NCBI RefSeq assembly: GCF_000485595.1 | Contig: NW_014577071.1 | Span: 883,809 to 947,808, forward strand | DNA length: 64,000 bases | Origin: Priapulus caudatus | Taxonomy: Eukaryota > Priapulida > Priapulimorpha > Priapulimorphida > Priapulidae | Direction: 5' to 3' | In this document: in pieces, positions 26,868 through 38,990 of the stretch | Layout: every line of letters starts with the position of its first letter | Position numbering within the stretch: the stretch's first letter is position 1 | Program-made: the position numbers and the translations under genes | Notes under the pieces: model-generated | Databases searched by the model: none | What the model saw: only the letters and a program-made list of their open reading frames with translations | What the model was told of the DNA's origin: nothing

Positions 26868-27572
26868 CTATATTCAGGCCGGTACAGGAGATAATTTGCA
26901 TATTTTATCACGTGGTTTGTGTTATAACCAATCAGATGTAATCGCGTGTTCGTGACGTCACTTCCAGCTGTGAAGAAGATGGTGAAGGAGGAGGAAGGGG
27001 AGAAGGGAGAAGGTGGTGGAGAAGGAGGGGGGGAGAAGCTGGTGGAGAAGGAGGAAGGGGAGAAGGGAGAAGGTGGTGGAGAGAGAAGAGGGGAGAAGCT
27101 GGTGGAGAAGGAGGAAGGGGAGAAGGGAAAAGGTGGTGGAGAAGGAGGAGGGGAGAAGCTGGTGGAGAAGGAGGAGGGGGAGAAGCTGGTGGAGAATGAA
27201 GAAGGGAAGAAGGGAGAAGCTGGTGGAGAAGGAGGAGGTGGTGGAGAAGGTGGTGGTGAAGGTGGTGGAGAAGGGAGAAGGTGGTGCCAGGGAGAAGGGC
27301 ACCTCCCTGCCACCTTCTCCACCACCTCCTCCTTCTCCACCACCTCCTCCACCAGCTTCTCCCCTCCTCCTTCTCCACCAGCTTCTCCCCCTCCTCCACC
27401 ACCTTCTCCCTTCTCCCCCTCCTCCTTCTCCACCGCCTTCTCCCCTCCCCCTCCTCCACCACCTTCTCCCTTCTCCCCCTCCTCCTTCTCCACCGCGATT
27501 ACATCTGATTGGTTATAACACAAACCACGTGACAAAATATGCAAATTATCTCCTGTACCGGCCTGAATATAG
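26868..27572. mobile_element. Foldback element with purine- and pyrimidine-rich halves
   Basis: Left arm 26,868-26,946 and right arm 27,494-27,572 are inverted complements of each other over about 79 bp with few mismatches. The arm starts 'ctatattcaggccggtacag' and ends next to 'cgcg'. Between them, 26,970-27,299 is almost pure GA/GG and 27,303-27,493 is the complementary CT/CC type, both built from GGAGAAGG/CCTTCTCC units. The whole 705 bp can therefore fold into one long hairpin. Long frames (up to 243 codons) read Glu/Gly/Lys or Pro/Ser and are repeat artefacts. No transposase is encoded. A clear target duplication was not found, although 'acccgat' occurs just outside both ends. Confidence 0.8.
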
Positions 27573-29291
27573 AAACCCGATGGATATCTATGTACTTATC
27601 GTACATGTTCGTGATTATAACCGGGTGGCGCCACCTATGCACAGTGTGTGTCATCGACGTGAATACGTGACGTTTATTCACCTCGTACACTCTTATGGGC
27701 GCTTTTTTGTTTCACGCGATATGATGCCTCGCCAAACGGATTAATCTGTATTTGCTTGTGCATTTGAGCATAGAGTAGCCGTAGCTAGGTCACTTCCATT
27801 TTGCCCGATTGATTTCGCGGTGTGCTACGTGCACCATCCTTATCAAACATGGTGCGTACGAGGGATGTACTGTGATCTCTACTATCGTGTGTCGTGCATT
27901 TAATCGTTGCTAATACTTATAAATGAAAAACCATGTATTTACTCAATGTTGCGCATGTCACGCTATCCACATCTCTGGCTGGTACCAATCGTTAACTAAC
28001 GAAAGAGTGGGTGAATACGAGTCAAACGTAACATAAACAACCCTTGTTCGAACATGGCTTTTCTCTATCTAACTGATCTTCGCGAACTAGCCGCAAAATA
28101 AACGTATAATATACAGCGCGTTATGACAAAAAAAGAATGCCGATCTGCTCATATTTCGAATAGACGTGTGCGAGTAAAATCAAAGTGCCAGCCAGCAAAG
28201 CAATATCATTGCGATGTTCAATACGGGATATGCATCGATATTCATCTCCGCTTTGCTTCACATGTTATTTTAGCGTCTAGCGGCGTCACCACACCTGATC
28301 AAGTACGTTCTTTCTTTGATCACCACATCGCAAACACGAGGCAGCGCGCGCTAACTATACGTCAATATCGTACGCGAACGATCTGCGCTCATCGCTCGTT
28401 TTATATACATAACATACTATAGGCGCTAAATTGTATTGCGTACAGTCGTGTATAAATTGATTAACAACTATATGCTAAAGCCAAAAATGCATAATCGTTG
28501 CTTGGTCATGCAACATGTTGATACAATTACACACATACATTACATCATACAATGAAATGTCTTCAGACAGTTTTGTACGTATATTTGATTGGAATCTGTT
28601 TCGATATGTTTTCGCTGTGCAAAATAAAAATAAAAATAAAAATTAATGTGTGTACATTTTAGCTAGATCAGGAAACACTTTTCAAGGAGTATCTGCCTCT
28701 TAAAATATCAATAAAAATCACAACCATCACTTAAACCATGCGCAATAAAAATAACAAATGTCAATTAAAATATCATTTACACGTATAATATATTGAGGCT
28801 GTTTCGGTCTACATGCGATTCTAGTTGATATCTCGGCGTGCCCTCACTACAGGTCTAGATCTGGTCTGTCGTGGTACCCACTTGCCTCGCCCTGAGTACA
28901 TGCGTGGTTCCATCGGTATGGTTCATGGTGATCACGGTCACGTTTGATGCTTCATGCCCATTCAAGCGGAGCTATTCAGGAGGTGGTTATAACCCGAGGG
29001 TGTAAAGTAGGGCGAGTTGTTAGCCTAGTCAGCCATTACTGGTTAGCCCTCTGCGGAATACCTTACTGTATAGTAAGAGAAGAACTTTATAACTCATAGA
29101 CCTGCGTTGAATAACAGTTTGATTAATCGTAAGTGAGTATGAAGTTTCTGATCGTATTTGAGTATTTTTAGTGTTTTGAGTATTTGAGCATGTGATCGTA
29201 TGTGAGTATTTGTCGTACAGATTGTGGATACATTGGTTTGAATTTAGTTTGTAAATTGCGTTGGTTTATTTACTCGCTAAATGTTGATCCG
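27573..29291. other. Spacer, no gene recognised
   Basis: About 1.7 kb with no ORF over 99 codons and no motif. A short (AAAAT)n run is at 28,620-28,645. Confidence 0.5.
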
Positions 29292-29690
29292 TACGGTGGC
29301 CCATATGAACAAAACTAAAAGCACGCAAGCACGCATGTACGCATGAACGCAAACACAAGTATGCAAGCAAACAGCAAGTTGCAAAACGGAAATTGGTGGT
29401 GGGGGAGGGGGGTAAGGGGGGGAGTGCAACACGAAATCTCGATGGTGGAGGGAGGTGGTGGAGGGCGCTAGTGCTGCCACCTATTTCCGTTTAGGAAACT
29501 TGTATTTGCTTCGATTGCTTTGCCAACTTTGTTACTTGCGTACTTGCGAACATGTGTTGCGTTCATATGAAGTTGCAGTTGGCGTCCTTAAATGTGTTTG
29601 TCTTGAAACCTATTTGCTTCGTCTCGAACTTTATCTGTTTGCCAACATGCTAACCGGCGTACTTGTGTTTTGCTCATATGGGCCACCGTA
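29292..29690. mobile_element. MITE-like element with 24-bp terminal inverted repeats
   Basis: Ends 29,292-29,315 and 29,667-29,690 are inverted copies starting 'tacggtggcccatatga' with one mismatch in 24 bases. The 399-bp interior has no coding capacity but contains a G-rich run (about 29,397-29,460). The size, TIRs and absence of a gene fit a non-autonomous DNA transposon. I could not define a target-site duplication. Confidence 0.7.
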
Positions 29691-31459
29691 ATTCCGCACC
29701 AACCTTCGCATTTGTCGTGTGTTTGACTCGACGTCTGCCCGAGGTGTGCATGCAAAGAATTAAACAGGCGGTAAAGAACTTTGCAAATAATTATGCAAAA
29801 AGGCGGAAGGCAACACTTATCACCATGTGTAAATATAAAAAGAGATGAATCATTTTAGAGTCGTGAAAATATGCTTACTCATTGACCTTCGAAAACTCGG
29901 GTGAAAGTCGAGTGTTTCGCCTCGTGCCGATTGATTGTTTGCTGACTTAATGATTGGATTCATGTAGATAGACAATCGTGAAACTGATATTCGTGTGTCG
30001 TGTGTTATGAGCACGCAAACACACCTGTAATATTTATACACCCTGATATGTTGATAGCAAATCCTTAACATGAGAAAACAATATGCGCAAACATCGTATG
30101 AGTCGTGAAGGTCGGCTTATTTTTGAACCTCGTATCTGTTTAAAGCTCAAGCGGCCGTCTGATTAGAATTTCTTGGCTTGGTGCCATTTACACGGTTTAG
30201 TTTCTTGCGTAGATTTTATTGTATTGAATTGTATTAAGTAATTTATTTATTAAGTTATTGTATATTAATATTAGTATATTAATTTTGAAGAAAGTTGCAG
30301 TTCAAAGTCTCCTTTCACAAAGAAGCCCACGTAGAATATGTTCAGTGCCTCAGAGCATATGTTCGTACAGATTGTTATGAGCTGTTCTAATTCCTTAATA
30401 TCTGGCAATTAATAATGATAAGATAAAGCTGTACATAATATTTGTTATTGTAGTCCAGCAAATTAACCATTTGGCAATCCGAATAAGAAATCCTCATGCA
30501 AGTTGAACATTTCTACCGTAATGGCGTAATTAAATGGCGGCCGTATTGGAATTATGCTAATTAGGACAGCCATATTGGATTTATGCTAACTAGGGCAGCC
30601 ATATTGCATTTTTATATGTTAGGAAGTGATCCATTTTTATTCTAATATAGGTAAATGCATTTTCCATGCCAACAGTCATCATAATATAGTACTTTAAATT
30701 ACTGAAATACGTACTTGGGTAGCAGAGATATTGCAAAATCATGGAAATTGCATGGCCACCATTTTGGATTTATCAAAATTCTGCAAATTTGCGTGGGAGG
30801 ATTTCTTAATTAGGACTTTTAAGATGGTGTTCTGGGGACATCACAGAAATCCACTGTGGTAAAAAAAATCATGTTGCTTTGTTTAAGGTTGGCTGCAAAA
30901 TTACCTAGATTGCCTGGACTACTGCGGTTGTTCATAGTATACAAGTAAGCCAGTGTGTGTGTGTGTGTGTGTGTGTGTCAACATGGGTCTATAGTTAGAT
31001 GAGATTAATAGCGAAGATGAATTAATAACTAGTCTTTCAGGTATCTGAGAAAACCAAGCTGAGTAATATTTATATTGAACGGCGCTGAATCGGTTAATAT
31101 AAACACGAAGGATTCTCTCTGCTTGGATCGGCCGGGCGCATTATATTTATCAAATTTAGACAATAGGATAACATGTCAATAACATGAGTGATTTCTTTCC
31201 AGATATCTAATGGAACAATCATTTATCTGATATAAACACAGCAATATGTACACTATGTACAACCATAGACACTTCCTGCTAGGCTGAACCAGAGGCATCT
31301 TTATCTTGACTTATCAGACTTTCATCATGCCATTTTGATTGCGTTATATACCATTTTGATTGCGTTTATATTGCCTATAAAAATCCAGTAAACCTCTCCC
31401 TGTTAATTAATGTGGCCCACAGCTACACAGCTAGGCTATAGTAATACCTCACCCGTATA
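29691..31459. other. Spacer upstream of the P450 cluster
   Basis: Mostly AT-rich single-copy sequence. Contains a tandem repeat (30,538-30,607) and a (GT)n run (30,955-30,980). No gene recognised. Confidence 0.5.
30538..30607. repeat. 29-30-bp tandem repeat, ~2.4 copies
   Basis: Units begin 'gccatattgga' (first copy 'gccgtattgga') and contain 'ttatgctaa(t/c)tagg'. Copies are about 85-90% alike. Confidence 0.75.
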
Positions 31460-31507
31460 AATCAAGCCACTCTCGGCTCGCTATATAATAGCGATATGGA
31501 TCTACAG
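31460..31507 (+). pseudogene. Isolated P450 start-codon fragment
   Basis: The block 'ctcggctcgctatataatag' followed by 'cgatatggatctac' matches the last 5'-UTR bases and first codons of the P450 copies (MDL). It then stops matching and runs into a P450 promoter-like segment that belongs to copy A. It is a truncated duplicate of a P450 start, left by an unequal exchange upstream of copy A. Confidence 0.65.
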
Positions 31508-31906
31508 GTCAATAAATATTTGGATAAATAATGTGGTCAAGTGAACTGCGCGCGGACTGACCACAGTATCACCAGAGTACACGGTCCGGCGATATATATT
31601 AAGAAACCTTCTCTTGACTCGCTGTATGATAGCGATATGGATCTACTCGTTTTGCTAAGCGGGTTACTTAACACGAACACTCTTGCTTTGCTAGCAAGTC
31701 TTTTAGTGATTATTGTAATTTGCTATCTGGTGGTGAGACCACGAAACTTGCCACCTGGGCCATGTGGCATACCGATATTTGGCTACCTCCTATGCTTATA
31801 TGGGACCGGTTATCCATGGGATATTATCTTCAAAAAGAGAGAGAAATATGGCGATATTTGGAGCATGTATCTCGGAGCACGGCTGGTTGTTGTGCTGCAT
31901 AACTGG

Positions 31907-32613
31907 GGCCCGTTGCCAGAAACTTCGTAAAGTTACGATTAATTTTAAGTCTAATGTTAATGTTAAGGTTAATTTTAATAGCGTTGCCAGAAACCAACTT
32001 AAACTAAACTTACTTAAGTGAAAACCCACAATAACAAGAACTTCATAACTTTATGTCACAAGGCTTGCTGATTTGGATGCGATCGATCAACAAAATTCAA
32101 ATTCATACACATTTATTGTACATCACAGTAATTTATGCATATTATGATGGTAACCACATATAAATAATATTTGATGAAAAATTACGTGTCATAGATTTAT
32201 TCTGCACAAACAAGACAAATTCTCACACTGTAAGCGCGAGACGCGAGAATCGGGCAAGCGTTCCTTTAAAACAAGAGAACAAATGCCATACGTCATTTGT
32301 AAATGTATTGCTTTGTTATTAGCGGTAGATAATTAATGATTTGACTGTGTTTTTCCAAGAAAAAACACACATTTTATTCATTAATTATAAAATATAAATA
32401 ATCACTATAATTGTAATTCGTAGTGTAAATATGTTATTTTAACTTAATATTAAAGTTAAGGGAGGGTCTAGAATCTCTTAAGTTAAGAGAAAATTAGCGA
32501 GAATTTTTAATCTCTTAACTTTACGAAGTTTCTGGCAACGCTTTAAGAGAAAAAGTTAATGTTAAGGTTAATGTTAAGACTAATTTGCTTTCTGACAACG
32601 GGCCACGCGGCCC
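31907..32613. mobile_element. MITE-like insertion in P450 copy A coding sequence
   Basis: In copy C the coding sequence reads 'cataactggaagttgg' without interruption. In copy A about 707 bp sit after 'cataactgg', and 'ctgg' is found again on the right side, a possible 4-bp duplication. The left end is 'ggcccgttgccagaaac'. The right end, read on the other strand, gives 'ggcccgttgtcagaaag' preceded by about 10 extra bases. A second inverted pair, 'agcgttgccagaaac' near 31,979 and its complement near 32,528, lies inside. The interior is AT-rich and non-coding. Confidence 0.75.
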
Positions 32614-33033
32614 CTGGAAGTTAGCGAAAGAAGCGCTGATAGACCAAGCAGATCATACGTCCTTCAAAGCTAGTCAGCACAGCTTGAAAGTCCAGTGCGA
32701 TGGCGGCGGTGGTTTAGTCCATTCGAATGGCCGACAATGGAAAGAACATCGGAGATTTTTGCTGAAATCACTGAGGGGATTTGGGTTTGGAACAAAGTCT
32801 ATCGAAGAGAGAATTATGGAAGAAGTAGATTACCTAACAACGCAGATGGCGGCGCACCAAGGCAAGCCCTTCGTCATTTCCAACTACTTGCACTTGTGCT
32901 GCAAATGTATGCTTCACGTAGTTTTCGGAAAACGATTGACCTTGATAACAAGGACTTTCATGTACTTGTACCAGCAATACTTGGCATATTTCATGACCAA
33001 GACGAATTTGTGAACCCTTTGATTTATTTACCA

Positions 33034-34273
33034 CTAGCTGCGGGTACCCGCTGCGCTGGGTAAAATCGTGCTACTAATTCATACTACTAATAATTGGACA
33101 CAATAGGAAACATTGGGTAAAAATCGACAATATAAAACATTGCACAGCAATATCAATATTTACAAATCAGTCTAATAAAGATAATAAGCATGGGGAAAAC
33201 TGTTACGGTATGACATTTATATGACAGCAGAAACCCAACTTAGAACCCCTGGAACATAATATTAATATGGTGAAATGAGAAAAAAAAAGTTATTATAACA
33301 GCATGTACGAATGGGTTGCAGTTTTCATTTGAAAACCTATTGGTAAACAATGGTTTGCGTGTTATTGCTGTGCTGAAATATGTAGAGATTGCTGGCGTCT
33401 CGAACTGTTGGGCTCACCACGTACAGCTATCCATTGTCAGATGCGTAGGATGATTAAAGGAAATTGGGATATAAGTATAGATAAGACAGGCCAGTCGAGT
33501 GGGGTCTGTGTCCATTGGATATTGTCTAGTAAATGCTTGGCGCGCAACTATGCACATTGAAAATAAAGGAATTTTTCTACTGAATCAGAAAAAGGCAATA
33601 GCTTTTCGAAGTGGTACAATGATTCTGAAATCGTAGCAGAATAAAAAAAGTCGATATATGGTATACAGACAGGCCAGCGAGTGGGAAATTTGTAATTAAA
33701 AAAAATGTTTACTGCACTTGGTACGCAGTCTTATGCGTTGATGTTTTGAGCAATCGTAACCTCCAAACTATATGATACTCATACTAAACTATAGTGAATC
33801 TCTATAAATATTATAAATGCATCTAATCAGATAATAAGCATGGTAAAAAACGGTTACGTATATTATACAGCACAACCCAACGTAGAACCCCTGGAACATA
33901 ATAGTAATATGGTGTAAATAAGAAAAAGTTATTCTAACAGCATGTACGAATGAGTTGCACTTCTCATTTCAAAGCCACTTGATAAACAATGCAGTCGTAT
34001 ACTCCTGAACAGGTTCCCTGGTTGTGCTCTGTTTTAGTATCGGTTTCGTTTCACAATACACAGCAGCTGATGGAATGAGTGACGATTTTTGTCTTTGAGG
34101 GGTTTTTCACGATTTTTCGGTGAGTTTGACGGTTTGGCAGGTTTTTTTCAGCTAGGAACAACCCCCGGGGTATGAGAGATGGCCCTGTGAATGCATCCAG
34201 ATCGCTTGGCGGTTTGGCCGCCATAATAGGGAAGATACATACATACATACATACGAACTCAAATATATATTAG
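33034..34273. mobile_element. Second insertion in P450 copy A, unidentified repeat
   Basis: Compared with the uninterrupted copy C ('tttatttaccatggttaagg'), about 1.24 kb separate 'tttattta' from 'tggttaagg'. The insert starts near 'ctagctgcgggtacccgctg' and ends in (CATA)n followed by an AT-rich tail, which resembles some non-LTR retroelement 3' ends. It contains an internal direct repeat of about 180 bp (33,168-33,355 and 33,825-33,995). I see no reverse transcriptase. The class is uncertain. Confidence 0.55.
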
Positions 34274-35123
34274 ATGGTTAAGGAATTTGCCGATTATCCG
34301 CACTAGATATAACAAATACTTTAGCGATCTCTGCCTGTTATAACTGGTGTAGTGCAGTAAATAGCTGAACATCGTTCCACCTATGATGCAAACTGCATTC
34401 GGATGTCGTCGATGACTATATCAGAGAACAAAAGAACCAGTTCAAGTGCTAGGTGAAGACAGTACATTTACTGAGGGGCCAGTTCGCAAAAAACCATGTT
34501 TGATCTTCTCATCGCTGGCATCGAGACCTTCAGCACCACCTTTGACTGGTTCGCACTCTGCACGCTATGTATACGATGTTCAGAGCAAAGTGGCGTACAG
34601 AGATTGATGAGGTAATCGGGACAAGGCTGCCAACTTACGAGATCGTCTGAAGATGCCCTACAGCAGAGCTACCTGTATGGAGCTGCAGAGAGATTGGGAA
34701 TATTGGCATGTCTTACTTCTCCGCACGGTCACCAAAGGTATTGAACTTGGAGGACACAACATTCCGCAGCGCGTCTCTGTTAGTCAATGCGTACACTATG
34801 CAGATTGATGAAGACTATGGAAGAACCCCGATGAGCTTAATCGCGGACAGATTTCTTGATGGTAGCGTAAAGTCATCGTGAAACCGGACTCGTTCATGCC
34901 ATTTTCGTTGGGTCGCAGAAACTGCATCGGCGAATCACTAGGTTAGAATGGAACTATTCTTGTTCCTAACGTCATTCTAACAAAAATTCGAACTTACGTT
35001 TCCGAAAGGACCCGCGCTACAACCACGGAGCACATATCTCGCGGGTATTACTATGGCTCGACCCCTTATGAGATATGCGCAATACAGAGATAGTTTTATA
35101 ACCAATCCATATATTGAAATATG

Positions 35124-35410
35124 TGTTAGAATTACGACTATTGAGTTGTTCAACATTATATGTTGAATTTGCAAGATTAGCAGAAACTGATTTGTTATAA
35201 TATTGATCGAAGGCGGAATCAAGTGTTTCTCGAATTAAAACAGTTATATGTGTTAGAATTACGACTATTGAGTTGTTCAATAATATATGCTGATTATGCA
35301 GAACTAGCAAAGAAACTGATTTGTTATAATATTGATCAAGGGCGGAATCAAGTATTTCTCGAATTAAAACAGTTATATGTGTTAGAATTATGACTATTGA
35401 GTTGTTCAAT
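35124..35410. repeat. 127-bp P450 downstream repeat, ~2.3 copies
   Basis: Units run from 'gtgttagaattacgactatt' through 'ttgttataatattgatc' to 'gaattaaaacagttatat'. The same unit follows copies C, F and G and appears inverted at about 46,715-46,945. It contains ATTAAA, a possible weak polyadenylation signal. Confidence 0.85.
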
Positions 35411-36850
35411 TAAAAAAATGTCGCGAATTTACTAACCGACACCACATTTGTCCCTGAAAAACTGTCGCGCAGTCGAATACGGGCCATACATTAAAAGAAT
35501 TTGTTTTAAATTACCAGTAACCATCCACCCATCTCCATGTGCATGTCATTGCCACACACGATAGCCAGCCTAAATAATACAACCACAAAACATCGCGTCA
35601 GCTTTAATGCACGAGCTGCCGGCCTTCTGATTAGTCGGCCGATGACGCGTCACATCCTCTAACCTAACAGCGTAATGAACCGGTAGTGATTTAATAGTGG
35701 TCACTTGTCAGATTAACAAAAAACTGATGGGTTATAACATTGATCGAAGAAAACCACGCTATACTGAGTGCGGATAACTGGGTTCAACGAACAATAGTCC
35801 GTGGTTTTACATATAGTACACACGTAAACTATATGTCAAAATGTATGACGCTGTATAAGCTTAATGCATCGTCCGTCAAGTATCCTGCAAAGAGGAGTAA
35901 GAGCAATAATGGACACACGCACCCGCACGCACGCACGCACGCACGTACGCACGCACGTCATGCACGTCACGCACGCACACCACGCGCGCACGCACGCACG
36001 TTCTTACGCGCACGCACGTTCTTACGCGCACGTTCTTACGCGCACGCACGCACGCACGTTCTCACGCGCACTCACGCGCAGACAGCCCAGCTGGTAGCGT
36101 AAATAGAAGAATTGCTATTTAAACACACGTACTGTCGTATGGGGTTAACCCCATAGGTCCACTGCAATAACACTGGCAGTGGCAGTGCTGTGGTGGGGTG
36201 ATGGCGGTGTGAGCATGTGTGTGTGTGGGGGTGGGGGTAACGACAGCAGGGTATGTTAACGAACGACCCAGGTGAATTTGACTCCTATAATCCCGTTTTC
36301 ACGTGTATATGTCGTGCCCTGGTAACCAGAAAGGGCTTACAATATTAACCTTTATTTCCTATGTAAACGCTCGTGATATTTGTATCAAATCGTGACAAAG
36401 TCATCGCACGAACTTGATAATGACAGCATATGTCAATGTCATAATATTTGCAGCCTGGGTAAAGGCTGCAGGCTGAAAATTTTAGGGTCATTATACTTGC
36501 AGCCTGGTTAAAGACTGCAGGCTAAGTATCACGGCATGCAAACAAAGATTGCAATTTCCATTGCAATTTCGTTCGTACTATTGCTAGTAATTATTATTTT
36601 TTGATACATTAATTAACACATTGTAATTAAAATATATAATCACTGACCACGATTAGGTGTCGTGATGAAAACATTCGACCTGTATGAAGTATATTGTGCT
36701 TCTTTTTCAGGCTGGCCTCAATGGAACTGTGTGACTTTCTCTGTAATCCGAGAGCTATATCCATATACCGAAGCAGTATCCCGCAAAATCCCTGCAAGAC
36801 AGCGCTTGAACATTTCGCCTCCTCAGATGAAGGATCTTTAGTGCGGTATA
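35411..36850. other. Downstream flank of P450 copy A
   Basis: Non-coding flank that recurs after copy C (40,985-42,400) and in part inverted at 46,244-46,680. It contains an (ACGC)n/(GCAC)n microsatellite at 35,925-36,075. No gene is supported; the 120-codon frame across the microsatellite is repeat-derived. Confidence 0.65.
36440..36530. repeat. Paired hairpin-forming direct repeat
   Basis: Two ~45-bp direct repeats, each with 'gcagcctg' followed closely by 'ctgcaggct', able to form a small stem-loop. A noisier copy is at about 41,955-42,055. Confidence 0.6.
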
Positions 36851-36864
36851 CCCTCGCACACCGA

Positions 36865-36994
36865 AACTAACACACACACACACACACCCACACACGTGCC
36901 CATACACCCACACACGTGCCCATACACGTACACACGCACACACACGCACACACAACAAACACACGCACACACACACACACACAACACACACACA

Positions 36995-37025
<31 letters not shown>

Positions 37026-37066
37026 GCGCCCATACACGTACACACGCACACACAGGCACACACAAA

Positions 37067-37131
<65 letters not shown>

Positions 37132-37132
37132 C

Positions 37133-37171
<39 letters not shown>

Positions 37172-37175
37172 GCCC
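36865..37175. repeat. (CA)n/(CG)n array at P450 unit boundary
   Basis: CA repeats enclose a CGCGCG core at about 37,011-37,029. The same layout lies in front of copies C (38,690-38,925) and D (42,420-42,730). Confidence 0.9.
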
Positions 37176-37342
37176 ACATAGAGAGATAGAGAGGGCGACA
37201 AAAGATATATAGGCCAATATCTATTTGGATAAATAATTTGGTCCAGTGAACTGCGCGCGGACTGACCACAGTAACACCAGAGTACACGGTCCGGCGATAT
37301 ATATTAGGAAACCTTCTCTTTGGCTCGCTATATGATAGCGAT

Positions 37343-37583
37343 ATGGATCTACTCGCTTTGCTAGGCGGGTTACTTAACACGAACACTCTTGCTTTGCTAG
37401 CAAGTCTTTTAGTGATTATTGTAATTCGCTATCTGGTGTGAGACCACGAAACTTGCCACCGGGCCATGTGGCATACCGATATTTGGCTACCTCCTATCCT
37501 TATATAGGACCGGGTATCCATGGGATATCATCTTCAAAAGGAGAGAGAAATATGGCGACATTTGGAGCATGTATCTGATCACG
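37343..37583 (+). pseudogene. P450 copy B, 5' fragment running into a gap
   Basis: Starts MDLLALLGGLL at 37,343 with the same upstream sequence as copy C. Covers the membrane anchor and proline hinge up to the 'WSMYL' region, then meets the N gap. Three small deletions against copy C break the frame (in 'ctggtgtgagacc', 'ccaccgggcc' and 'tctgatcacg'). It is either a contig end with uncorrected errors or a broken gene; no downstream half is found after the gap. Confidence 0.8.
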
Positions 37584-37608
37584 NNNNNNNNNNNNNNNNN
37601 NNNNNNNN
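37584..37608. other. Assembly gap (25 N)
   Basis: A short fixed-looking run of N directly inside P450 copy B. Sequence right of the gap is unrelated to P450. Confidence 0.99.
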
Positions 37609-38689
37609 CCACAGGCATCCCTAACTCTAGCACGCTAAGACTTTCAAATCTTCGAATGCGTTTGTTGCGTCTCTGTTTGGCATTCAAAGTTATAGGCTGC
37701 CGTCTAGCTCAATGGTTGAGTATACCTTCGCCACTGTATGATGCATAACAATTAGCGCTTGCGCACATCTCTCTCGCAAAATTATATCGCGAAAACATCA
37801 GCTTGAAGAAGTCTATAGTTGCAGCATCGTGGCAATGAGAACTCCTTCGAATGAGCGACAGTCACCGTGTGGTTTCACATGGCAGATAATACACACGCTG
37901 ACTATCACACGCGAGCGCTCAATCACGTTGAATTTCGCACGAGGCGTTCAACTGCGTCATAGCACATACCGACGTATCTGTGAAGAGCTGTAAACAAGCA
38001 ATTCGAACAGTTATCGATAACAACAATCCAATCAAGCGCTGGCCACTTGCAACACTATCAATTCAATAATCATTAGAGTCCTTGAGCAGTAATCAAAACA
38101 AAATTTCCTTACCTCGCGAGACGTACCGCACACACACACACACGCACACACACACAGACGACACACACACACACACACACACAGCACACACACAACACCC
38201 CACACAACACTCACAAAATCATAAAAGTGTCAGAATTGAATGCGTAAATGTTTTCACATTGCTCCTTCACCTACTAGTATAAGAGAAGTTCGAGATTCTG
38301 TTAGACCATGCGGGAGCGGTTATTAAATGTAATTAATTTCAAGTGTTCACGAATAATTTCATACAATCAAGTGTTAGTAATCTCATTAGAACACCCTCGT
38401 TGAGCTAAAGAGTATTACTCGTTTTAGAGAGACTTAAAAACAGACTAAAGATCATCACGTAGATGTTAAAATGACACAAACACTGCACTTACACGCGGTA
38501 ACGGCGCATCCTCAGCACACAAGTACAACACACGTGGCCCAAAGCAGTCACAACTATCCTCTACCTTAACCCTCAACCCTTAACGCGACTAACCCTAACC
38601 TAAATCCCTAAACAATAACTCTAAACCGACTACCGGCTATCTTAATACAACCCGTTCGCACTCACGAACGACACTACAGCACGCACACC
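37609..38689. other. Spacer with CA repeat and degenerate CCCTAA motifs
   Basis: A CA microsatellite lies at 38,128-38,206. Degenerate telomere-like 'ccctaac' motifs lie at about 38,568-38,625. A tRNA A-box-like string (37,703-37,720) has no matching B box at the right distance. No gene supported. Confidence 0.5.
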
Positions 38690-38732
38690 CACATCGCACA
38701 CACAAACAAACACACGCTCACACACACACACA

Positions 38733-38763
<31 letters not shown>

Positions 38764-38826
38764 CCTCGCGCGCGCGCGCGCGCGCCCATACACGTACACA
38801 CGCACACACAGGCACACACAAACAAA

Positions 38827-38873
<47 letters not shown>

Positions 38874-38877
38874 ACAC

Positions 38878-38913
<36 letters not shown>

Positions 38914-38925
38914 ACACAAACACCG
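38690..38925. repeat. (CA)n/(CG)n array upstream of P450 copy C
   Basis: CA repeats with a CGCGCG core at about 38,766-38,785, followed by the 'cgcccacatagagagag' segment seen at the other unit boundaries. Confidence 0.9.
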
Positions 38926-38990
38926 ACTACACGCCCACATAGAGAGAGCTAGAGAGGGCGACAAAACGATTATAGGCCAATATCTATTTG

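Larger units (their letters stand above)
31637..35093 (+). pseudogene. P450 copy A, split by two insertions
   Basis: A CYP2-type P450 reading frame starts at 31,637 (MDLLVLLSGLL, membrane anchor, then the PPGPCGIP hinge). It breaks after 'LHNW' by an inserted element (31,907-32,613) and resumes in a second block (32,618-33,033) with the C-helix WKEHRR. It breaks again by an insertion (33,034-34,273) and then continues with the I-helix AGIET, the K-helix region, the heme loop and a stop at 35,091-35,093. The last block also carries many one-base indels relative to copy C. A TAA nonsense codon at 34,358-34,360 is shared with copy C. With two insertions and a nonsense codon, no functional enzyme is expected. 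Confidence 0.9.

Noticed and set aside
26849-27744. 231- to 243-codon Glu/Gly/Lys and Pro/Ser frames
   Set aside because: They arise from the purine and pyrimidine halves of the foldback and exist on both strands.
28840-29110. Possible 5S rRNA or snRNA gene in a GC-richer patch
   Set aside because: No match to the conserved promoter boxes or ends of 5S or spliceosomal RNAs on either strand.
37695-37780. Possible tRNA or tRNA-derived SINE head (A-box-like 'tagctcaatggttgag')
   Set aside because: No B box at the right distance and no cloverleaf could be drawn.
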